Shown piece by piece: positions 35,553-43,600 of a stretch of DNA of 60,090 nucleotides. Below the pieces are notes generated by a model. It saw nothing but the letters and a program-made list of their open reading frames with translations. It made no database searches and was not told the origin of the DNA. This stretch comes from a virus, in IMG/VR virus record IMGVR_UViG_3300006921_003877, positions 1-60,090 of that record; one strand, 5' to 3'. Both the position numbers and the translations under genes were made by a program. Positions within the stretch are counted from its first letter, which is position 1; each line of letters begins with the position of its first letter.

Positions 35553-36128
35553 ATGTCAAGAACTATCGTAAAAAAGAAAGAACTACAAAAATTAATCTCT
35601 GAGTCTATTATAAAAAGAACGGGTGTGAATACTCCTAAACTTAGCATTGACTTCGCTAGAATGAACGAAGAAATCAATAAAGTACATAATAAGATTAGAA
35701 TCGCTATCGTAAAAGAAGAGATAAAACAACTAGACATTAGAAGTTATAAACCAATTCTTTCTGAATCATTTTATGGTACTGGAAGTAATAGACACCATCC
35801 AGGTGAATCAGCAGCCGCTGGAGCAGAAGAACTAGCTAAGATTATTGGTAATAGTATAAAATCTATGAAAGCCGGTCTCCAAAAAGCAGGAAAAATGATA
35901 AAAGATAATGAACTTGGTAAAATGATTGCTAATAGTATAATAAGATTAAGTAATACTATGTCAGTTATTGGAACTTATATGGGAGCTGGAAAATCTCAGA
36001 GAGGTGTAGACGACCAATGGTTATACAGTCAACTAACTGATATTCCTTTTCCTGATGTAGAGGCTTGTGAAGAAGGGGACGATGATGCCTGTGAAAGAGT
36101 ACAAAAATCTTTTCTTAAAGGTATGTAA
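35553..36128 (+). CDS. hypothetical, probable head-targeted protein
   Basis: 191 residues. N-terminus MSRTIVKKKELQKLISES is basic and hydrophobic with an ISE site (15-17), like a T4 capsid-targeting tag. The middle has small-residue helices (AAAGAEELAKIIGNSIKSMK) and the C-terminus is acidic with CEEGDDDACERV. No family recognised. It has its own late box and a strong terminator after it, so it is a single-gene unit. Confidence 0.65.
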   Translation: MSRTIVKKKELQKLISESIIKRTGVNTPKLSIDFARMNEEINKVHNKIRIAIVKEEIKQLDIRSYKPILSESFYGTGSNRHHPGESAAAGAEELAKIIGNSIKSMKAGLQKAGKMIKDNELGKMIANSIIRLSNTMSVIGTYMGAGKSQRGVDDQWLYSQLTDIPFPDVEACEEGDDDACERVQKSFLKGM

Positions 36129-36149
36129 TTTTACAAGATGATATTAAAT

Positions 36150-36175
36150 AAAAAAACCCCTTTCGGGGTTTTTTT
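36150..36175. terminator. bidirectional terminator
   Basis: A7-CCCC-TTTC-GGGG-T7 hairpin between convergent genes; it overlaps the stop codon of the leftward gene. Confidence 0.9.
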
Positions 36176-36431
36176 ATGCTTCATCTCTATCCTCTTCGTA
36201 AACCTTACCAGCCCCTCCTAATAAAATGTTAATAAGGATTAAAGGACTGTAGATCGGAGATTTAACGTATTGAACAAATATATAGAAATTGAACCATCCA
36301 TTACTTGGAGTATTTCCTCTCTTCTTTTCAAATCTTAAATAAGTTTCATAAATTATTTCTTGATTAACTTGGATAAAGTAAGTCATAATTAATGCCGAGA
36401 TTAAAAGATAGTAAAGGATGTATTCAAACAT
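36174..36431 (-). CDS. small membrane protein
   Basis: 85 residues from ATG 36431; a TTG further upstream would add 14 residues but is less likely. Hydrophobic helix at the N-terminus (FEYILYYLLISALIMTYFI) and a second hydrophobic stretch near the C-terminus (SPLILINILLGG), with an acidic end. Possibly a holin or inner-membrane protein; the M23 peptidase gene is divergently adjacent. Confidence 0.6.
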   Translation of the reverse strand: MFEYILYYLLISALIMTYFIQVNQEIIYETYLRFEKKRGNTPSNGWFNFYIFVQYVKSPIYSPLILINILLGGAGKVYEEDRDEA

Positions 36432-36433
36432 AG

Positions 36434-36441
36434 TATTTATT
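36434..36441 (+). promoter_or_regulatory. late-promoter-like TATTTATT box
   Basis: ATAGTATTTATTTTTATATGG on the + strand, 57 bp before the M23 peptidase ATG. Confidence 0.5.
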
Positions 36442-36498
36442 TTTATATGGTTAATATTAGTGTAAAGATACAATAATTATTTGATAATACCAAATTAA

Positions 36499-37125
36499 AT
36501 GGATAAAAAGACTTTTAGAACAATACTATCACTTTCATTATTGGGGTGTCTGTTATATTATACGATGACTCTTTCACAAAAGTTTCAATCAAAGGTAGAA
36601 AATTTAACAGAAGATTTAGTAAAAACCAAACAGGAATTTTATTGTACTATAAATAGTATTAATGAGATATACCAAAGTGCTTTAGATTCTTTACCTCTAG
36701 GTTCTCCTTTAGATACTATTTCCATTTCTTCTAATTATGGAATTAGGAGAGGTCCTTTAGGTGGTGGATGGAGAATGCACTCAGGTATTGATCTTAAAGG
36801 AACAAAATGGGATACCGTATTTGCGACCGGTAACGGATTCATCTCAATGGCCACTTGGAACGCGGGATATGGTAAATGTATAAAAATTGACCATATAGAA
36901 GGGTACTCGAGTAAATACGCCCACTTATCAAAAATATTTGTTAAAAAAGGAGATTTTGTTCTTAAAGGAATGCCATTAGGAAAATGTGGAAGTACTGGTG
37001 CTAGTACAGGACAACACTTACATTATGAAATAAACATCAACGGAAAAACTGTTGACCCTTACCTATTCTTGTTCTTTGATTCTATCCTTAAGGACCGCAA
37101 TAATACCTTCTTGGAAATTAAGTAA
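36499..37125 (+). CDS. membrane-anchored M23 (LytM) peptidoglycan endopeptidase
   Basis: 208 residues. An uncleaved signal-anchor helix (about 8-24, LSLSLLGCLLYYTMT) and a short coiled coil precede the catalytic domain. Zinc-site motifs are complete: H94-x3-D98 (MHSGID), H142 (KYAHLS) and H173-L-H175 (HLHYE). M23 enzymes cut peptide cross-links in peptidoglycan, so it is the likely lysis endopeptidase. The last 63 bp overlap, tail to tail, the DHH phosphoesterase gene on the other strand. Confidence 0.92.
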   Translation: MDKKTFRTILSLSLLGCLLYYTMTLSQKFQSKVENLTEDLVKTKQEFYCTINSINEIYQSALDSLPLGSPLDTISISSNYGIRRGPLGGGWRMHSGIDLKGTKWDTVFATGNGFISMATWNAGYGKCIKIDHIEGYSSKYAHLSKIFVKKGDFVLKGMPLGKCGSTGASTGQHLHYEININGKTVDPYLFLFFDSILKDRNNTFLEIK

Positions 37126-38466
37126 CATTTCTTTTCTCATTTCTTTAGGTAGATACATGATACCACTGATATTAGTTATACATTTATGTCCTCCTGAATT
37201 TGCTTGTATAATGTCCCAAGCAGAAACCCAACCTGATTTTAATATTTTTTGTTGTTTATCGGATAGTTTATTCTGAGGTTTATCCATTATATCCTTAAAA
37301 AGATTAGTATAACTAGAATCCTTTTCTAGATTTATCCCTCTAACTTTATCTCCATAAAAGGCCTTTAGATCAGCCAAACCAAAACCAGCACTAAATTCTT
37401 GTGTTTTACGTTCACTTGTCCATTTAATTCTATCTACTGTTATTTTTTCATTTTCTAAAACAGTTTTATATCGATTTAATACTTCTTGAGCAATATCACC
37501 TAAATTAATACCTTTTAGACTCCTCTCTTCCTTAAATGGATTACACGAAGCTTGTACTAAACCCATTGGCCAAGCAATTACAAAAAAGTTTGCATCGGGA
37601 TGGTTCTTAAATGGTACGTAACGATCATAAGATCCTGGTTTCATTAAATAACCACCACCATACTGTGAAATAATCCCATCCTCATATTTAACTTTTTCAC
37701 TATCTTTTTGTCTCTCGATATAATCTGTTTGGTTTTGTAACATTTCTTCTGGTGTTGCATAACCTTTTTCAGAAGCTATTTTTTTAATATTAATTAATAT
37801 GTTTAGTAGTGATGGTGAAGAATTCATAACTAAACTTTCTAAAAAATCAGGTTTATTTTTATAAGCTAAAAGTAATTTATTAGTCAGAAGTCCTATCATT
37901 TTTTTATTTTCAGAAGAAGATTTTTGTTTATCAATGTTTAACATAAAATTCATCACATCTTCTGGTTTAATACCGTGTTTTACAAAATCCGCTGAATCCA
38001 CTGCAGATATCATCGCTATATCTTCATTAGGGAAAATATCTTGGGGACTAACCACTTGAGAAATTGTTTCTACGTTAGAACGAGCTCCTCTAAATTGTGT
38101 AGACGTATCTTTTTCTACTCCTGATTGGGAGTCATGGTGATCGGTGTGGATTGTAAATTGAGGTTTGCCGTGAGCAAAATCAACAAGGACTGGCATAACA
38201 TCACCAGTAGCGTCTGGTTTTTTAACTTGGAATTCTTTTTCTCCGTATTGAATTACGTGTGAGTCTACCGTTTCGATGCCGTTATTTTTTAGGTATTCTC
38301 TCATTGCGATGGCCGTTGCCACCCCATCAGTATCCTGGTGAAAATATATCTCCGCCTTAGGATATCTTTGAGCCAATTTCTTAATATCCCTTATTCCAGT
38401 CTCAATAAGTAAGACTTCATTTATTATATCACCTATTTCTTGTTCTGTTAATTTTATACGTTCCAT
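37063..38466 (-). CDS. DHH-family phosphoesterase
   Basis: 467 residues. Motif I YFHQDTDGVATA (D45, D47), motif II VDFAHG and motif III HTDHHDS (D109-H110-H111) define the DHH superfamily (RecJ, NrnA/NrnB nanoRNases, c-di-NMP phosphodiesterases). The C-terminal part resembles a DHHA1-type substrate domain (GFGLADLKA..., NSGGHKCITNISG, with GGH). Likely substrates are short oligonucleotides or cyclic dinucleotides. The N-terminus MERIKLTEQEIGDIINE ends in INE (15-17), like a head-targeting tag. Its 3' end overlaps the M23 gene by 63 bp. Confidence 0.85.
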   Translation of the reverse strand: MERIKLTEQEIGDIINEVLLIETGIRDIKKLAQRYPKAEIYFHQDTDGVATAIAMREYLKNNGIETVDSHVIQYGEKEFQVKKPDATGDVMPVLVDFAHGKPQFTIHTDHHDSQSGVEKDTSTQFRGARSNVETISQVVSPQDIFPNEDIAMISAVDSADFVKHGIKPEDVMNFMLNIDKQKSSSENKKMIGLLTNKLLLAYKNKPDFLESLVMNSSPSLLNILINIKKIASEKGYATPEEMLQNQTDYIERQKDSEKVKYEDGIISQYGGGYLMKPGSYDRYVPFKNHPDANFFVIAWPMGLVQASCNPFKEERSLKGINLGDIAQEVLNRYKTVLENEKITVDRIKWTSERKTQEFSAGFGLADLKAFYGDKVRGINLEKDSSYTNLFKDIMDKPQNKLSDKQQKILKSGWVSAWDIIQANSGGHKCITNISGIMYLPKEMRKEMLLNFQEGIIAVLKDRIKEQE

Positions 38467-38472
38467 ACTAAA

Positions 38473-38480
38473 GATAAATA
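38473..38480 (-). promoter_or_regulatory. late-promoter-like TATTTATC box
   Basis: GACTATTTATCTTTAGTATGG on the - strand, 6 bp before the DHH gene; last base differs from the usual A/T. Confidence 0.4.
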
Positions 38481-38502
38481 GTCTAAAAAATTTCTTTGTT
38501 TA

Positions 38503-39558
38503 CTAAACCTCTTGTAACATATGGTTAGCCAAAGCACTCGACACAGTTTCTACTAATTTTTCTAGAATTAGATAGGGATCACCGTTACTAGCCGGTCTCC
38601 TATCTTCTAGATAACCTTTCCAGTTATTTTTTACTGTAGATATAGGAATACGTATACTAGACCCCCTATCACTAACTCCAAAACTAAACTTATCTATAGA
38701 TTGTGTTTCATGTAATCCTGTTAATCTTTTTTCATTGTTTGCACCATATACCTCGATATGTTCTTGGTGAAAAAATCCTAGACTTTCACAAATATCGGTA
38801 AAGAGTTTTTCTCCCCCCTTTTCTCTAGTTTCTTCTGTTGAAAAGTTCACATGCATTCCGGAACCGTTCCAATCACCTTCAACTGGTTTAGGGGATAGAT
38901 TAACAACCACTTGATATCTCTCCATTAACTTTATAAGAAGGTATCTGGAGATTATTAATTCGTCTGCGGACCTTAAAGTATTTTTAGACATTAATTGGTA
39001 TTCCCACTGACCTATCATAACTTCCGCATTAACCCCTGTAATATTTAACCCCGCCTCTAAACAGGTGTCCATATGTTCCTCAACTAAATCTCTCCCTTCT
39101 ACGTTATTGGTACCAAGGGCACAATAGTAGGGTCCTTGAGGTCTCGGATATCCTATTGCCGGAAAACCTAAAGGTTTATCCTGTATATTAGTTAAAACAT
39201 ATTCCTGTTCAAAAGCAAACCAGAACCTATGTTTATCAGCAATTTTACTTTTTTCTCTTAATTTATGTCTAGTATTTGTTTCATGGGGACTCCAATCAGG
39301 ATTTAGTACTTCACATAAAACTATAAATCCCCCATCTCTTGTAGGGTCTTTCACAATATAAACTGGTTGTAATAAACAATCGGAATTTTCTCCTGTTGCT
39401 TGTAATGTAGAACTACCATCAAAAGACCACACTGGTAAGTTTTCCACTTTAAGTCCATCTTCTATATCACCACTATCTATGATCTTTGTTTTACTTCTAA
39501 TATTTTGTTCTGGATTATATCCATCCAACCAAATATACTCTAGTTTAATCTTACTCAT
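38503..39558 (-). CDS. glnII: glutamine synthetase, class II (GSII)
   Basis: 351 residues, the length of eukaryote-type GSII, far shorter than GSI or GSIII. Motifs: WSFDGSST (44-51), NPDWSPHETNTR, FEQEY with metal Glu (116-120), NAEVMIGQWEYQ (177-188), GDWNGSGMH (228-236), NEKRLTGLHET (275-285) and EDRRPASN (318-325). All metal and substrate residues I can place are present, so an active ATP-dependent glutamate-ammonia ligase is expected. Glutamine feeds purine and pyrimidine synthesis and amino sugars. It lies between the DHH gene and an unknown protein, with only a degenerate box upstream. Confidence 0.95.
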   Translation of the reverse strand: MSKIKLEYIWLDGYNPEQNIRSKTKIIDSGDIEDGLKVENLPVWSFDGSSTLQATGENSDCLLQPVYIVKDPTRDGGFIVLCEVLNPDWSPHETNTRHKLREKSKIADKHRFWFAFEQEYVLTNIQDKPLGFPAIGYPRPQGPYYCALGTNNVEGRDLVEEHMDTCLEAGLNITGVNAEVMIGQWEYQLMSKNTLRSADELIISRYLLIKLMERYQVVVNLSPKPVEGDWNGSGMHVNFSTEETREKGGEKLFTDICESLGFFHQEHIEVYGANNEKRLTGLHETQSIDKFSFGVSDRGSSIRIPISTVKNNWKGYLEDRRPASNGDPYLILEKLVETVSSALANHMLQEV

Positions 39559-39628
39559 ATTTTTTCTTTTGCTTTAATTATTAATTACACTAATAATAAG
39601 ATATAAACACCAAGTAGTCAATAAAGTC
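39559..39628. other. short intergenic gap before the glutamine synthetase gene
   Basis: Holds a degenerate box TGTTTATA on the - strand (complement of 39602-39609), one base from the TATTTATA form, 43 bp before the glutamine synthetase ATG. No terminator seen. Confidence 0.35.
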
Positions 39629-40609
39629 TTATTTGAATTTACCTTCTACTTCTATTTCCCACCCTTTTCCTTGGGAATCCACGAAGTCATGAAAATCTTT
39701 TAATTTGTATTCACCGAACTCTTCAAAAGGAATATCCTTACTGGAGGCACTTGAGTTGGTGTCGATGCGAGCAACTTTACCTAAAGGACTTAACCAAATT
39801 AAATAAATTTTTGAGGTGTTACCCCACCCTCCAGGTTTTGTTAACCTAATTTTATTAAACATTTTTTTGAATTTCTCAAACATTTCATCTGGAAATCTCC
39901 TATTTCTTTTTGTTCCCCCTCCTACAAAATGTTCCCTTAAAAACGCCTCTTCTAAAGGGCTATTTTTTTTGAATTTCGATTTCAACTTTTCAAGTATATT
40001 AGCAAATGCCTCACCAACAGTTATAGTTCCTAAATAAGCTAACATTCTTGTGACTATGTCCTCCACTTGATCAATACTACCTCCCATATTCAACATAATT
40101 TCGGACAAGGTTGTAATAACTGGTACAATAAAGGCAAACCCCATAATTTTCGATAATCCTCTTACTGTCATACCAGCAGTACGAAGTATATTCTCCATTA
40201 AACTTTCAAAACTACTTACAAATGATAAAACCTTATTAAACGCCTTGGAAAGTCCTTCATCTTTAAGGGTTTTTACAAGATTAACTATTTCCGTCTTATT
40301 ACCAAAGACAATTACCCCTACGGCCGCAATTGTAAGTGCCACTATCTGGATTTCATTTAAGTTAGGAAATTCCCCCGCTATTAATTCTGAAGTAGGACCC
40401 ACAAGTGCGGTAATACCCGCACCATAAGTAAACATAAAAGTTAAATCCATACCAAACTGATCACCTACTTTTTTTATTAGGTTTTTATCGGTGTATGGGT
40501 CACTTTTCATAAACTCGTGTAGATATTCCTCATGAAGAGACTTCAAAAGTTTTTCATTCTGTCCATTTAATAGTCTAAGTTGTTCCTCTGTTATTATAAT
40601 TTTACTCAT
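39629..40609 (-). CDS. hypothetical protein with hydrophobic helices, probable head-targeted
   Basis: 326 residues. N-terminus MSKIIITEEQLRLLNGQNEK with LHE sites at 25-27 and 30-32. The middle (about 52-230) has hydrophobic helices (FMFTYGAGITALVGPTSELI, IVALTIAAVGVIVFG, MGFAFIVPVITTLSEIML) that could insert in a membrane or pack as a helical bundle. The C-terminus is a soluble domain (KIYLIWLSPLGKVARIDTNS). Its start overlaps the stop of the 1546-residue gene by one base, so they are coupled and possibly partners. Confidence 0.65.
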   Translation of the reverse strand: MSKIIITEEQLRLLNGQNEKLLKSLHEEYLHEFMKSDPYTDKNLIKKVGDQFGMDLTFMFTYGAGITALVGPTSELIAGEFPNLNEIQIVALTIAAVGVIVFGNKTEIVNLVKTLKDEGLSKAFNKVLSFVSSFESLMENILRTAGMTVRGLSKIMGFAFIVPVITTLSEIMLNMGGSIDQVEDIVTRMLAYLGTITVGEAFANILEKLKSKFKKNSPLEEAFLREHFVGGGTKRNRRFPDEMFEKFKKMFNKIRLTKPGGWGNTSKIYLIWLSPLGKVARIDTNSSASSKDIPFEEFGEYKLKDFHDFVDSQGKGWEIEVEGKFK

Positions 40610-43600
40610 TACACATCGATTAATTCAATTTTATCCCCTATCTTTATATTATAATTATCCACACCACCACTAACAAGTTCTAAAGCTTGGTTTCCATTTA
40701 CATTACCATAATTTTCACATTGTTGTTCTTCACAAGGTTGTACATCTTTATCATAGTCAACCACTTCCCCATCTACCATATAAATTATATCTAACGGTAA
40801 AAAAGTATTTTTCATCCACATTGATATCGGTACTATGTCGTCCCATAAAAATAACATTCCTCGATTGTTCGGGTAAGAAGTTTTATACATCATACCTTTA
40901 TTTTTTAGGAATGCTGTGTCCGCAACATCTAACTGTATTTCTTTCCCGTTTACTATTGCTCTAGGGTCATTATACGGTTTTTCAAATCTTTCATTTAATT
41001 TATTCCTATCTTTAGGGAAACGATAAATGTCTGCGTCAGGAAGTAACGCCATAGGTGTTAAACTTTCAGGTCCCATAATCCAGTTTACTAAAATTTTATA
41101 AGCGAAATCTCCAGGCTTACCCTCAAATCCCATTACAACTCCTTTTGTTTTAACTGGGATACTATAAGGGTCATCCATGTAGAGTAGTTCAATAACGTCA
41201 CCTTCTACCACATCTGGATTAAGATCTGGATTATCCTCTACATTATCCATTCCTTGGTGTTCATTCATTTTAACAGGTATGTTAAACGGTCCCTTATCTA
41301 GTCTTGGTTTAAGTATAGTTTTTTTAACTTTTTTTGAACCTTGTGGTATTGATGTTTCGCCTTCTTCTGGTGAAATATCGGATAAGTGAACATTACCCCT
41401 GTGTTGGTGAATAATATCAAAACCATCGTCCTTATATAAATCTGTGTTACCTATATTATCACTCCCGTCTAGGGTGAAGAATCCTCCTTGTTCTCCTGTA
41501 TGTTTTTTCTGGTCGTCTCCAACACCTTCTGTTATTTTAGGTATCTCTACTCTCCTCTCCAGTTCTCCAGCATCTTGGATGTTTGAATCGTATGCCTCAT
41601 AATCTCCCCAATCATAAGTTTCCAAGTCACCACCCCAATCATGAAATTCAGTATGACCTTTTTCTTCGGCATCCTCATTATCAAATGCAAGTACTTCTGC
41701 ACTACCGGACTTGTACTCAACCTGTGACCCTGTCTCATCCATATCCACGTTATAATATTTAATCATATTTCTTTCGGGGTCTTCCATAGTGTAGTCTCCT
41801 TCTTCGTTCCAATTATCTAAAGCGTATTTTGCGTATTGAGTTGATACTGCGGCTTGTTCTATTGACCTAGTCGGTATCCCAAACATTTTCATAAGTTTGG
41901 ACCATTTTTTACTTATGTCTCCATATTGTGGTGTTTCAGTTGTTAACTTTTCAAGTTCGTCTTTAGTGAAATTTTTATGTATGTGTTTTATTATTAAAAG
42001 TTCTCCTTTATCAAATTCTCTATTAGTAAAAAATCCATAGTCTTCATTAATCGTTCTATCTTCGGTTGGTTTCAAGTCCTCTACCTCGATACCCCTTTTT
42101 GGTTGTAAAGGTGGCTCCAATAAAAACTTTTGGTTTAGGTAATCCCTTAATAAATTCTCAACAAACCAATCTGGAACTGGTTCATTATCTGGTCGTGTTG
42201 CCGCAACATCTGCAACATATCTAGCAAACTTTAATTTATACTTATCCTTAATCATCTGAAGTAGTCCGTCAGATACAAAAAATACTTTTCCTAATGGGTC
42301 ATCCCCTAAAGCAACGTCTGGTATATAATCACCCTCTGCTATGTCCATGGCTTTAAGTACTACCTTACCCCACCATGATTTATAACCTCTGGTGTCTTTA
42401 AGTGCTGGTGTAACCATTTTATTAATTGCTCTAGTTGCGGTAACACCAACGGCTGCTAATAATATTTGTGGTATAAAAAATGGTATGATTCTCCACAGTG
42501 TCTTGAAAGCACCTCGTCCCATGTCTGCAGCAATTCTTTTTTTAGTTGCCGTTTCAACTAAAGCCTTAAGTTGTCCAAAGGTTATTGGTCCTTGTTCTTG
42601 ACAGAAACCTTCCACTGTACAGATATTATCTGTAACTTCTTTAGAAGGGGCAACAAAACCTTTAGCTGGATCCGTTTCACCACCAGTATAAACATATTCA
42701 TCTTCTTCTTTCTCTTCAGGTTCGTTTAGTTTCATTAACTCTTCCCATTCTTCATCACTTCCTTCAAATTCCTCAGGTTCGATAGGATCCATTAAACCTT
42801 GTCCAAAAATATCAGTTTCCTCATCAATTTGCTCCTTTTCTTCATATGGAGTTACATCAAATTCATATTGTAACTCATGTAATCTATCATTAAGTGATTC
42901 ATTAATATCATAATTAGGATAATAGTAGTTACTAAAAAACTTTGAGTCGGGTTCTAGTAAATCTCCTCTTTTACCATAATCATAATCTTCGAAGGTAAAT
43001 TCTTCTAATATAAGTGAGGAGAATATCGCCATAGGTAGGTTATCTTCTATTGAATTGTCCGATAACCAATCTTCTAAAGTTGTTCCTCTATAGTCTGGAT
43101 GAAATTCATATACATCTATATTGTCCCACATATCGTCTTCCAACCAATTTAATAAATTATCTTTAATCGTCCAACTGTATCTACCATTGTCATCTTTTTC
43201 TAATTTACCGTGATTCTGAAAATGTTCTGCTAATTTATCTATAACATCATCAGCCATATCTTTTTTGGTTGCCCATTCTGCCTCGTCATTATGGGACCAC
43301 ATTATACGAGACCTGATTTCACTAATTATTTCTTCTTTTTCTTCCGCTAATATATCTTCCTCCTCTGTTTGTGATCTTAAATTAATTAAGTTTTCTGCAA
43401 CATCTTTATCCTTAACACCTAGAATGTGCGTTATTAGTTTCCAATTTTTATCGTCCAAATCATCAGACATACCATCATACCAATCAGTGTCATACCAATT
43501 ATCATAGTCTTGCCATTCATAATCACCACATAAAAATTCTTTAATATAATCTACACTATAATCTCTAGAGTCTTTAATAAACATATTCGCTAGATCATCA

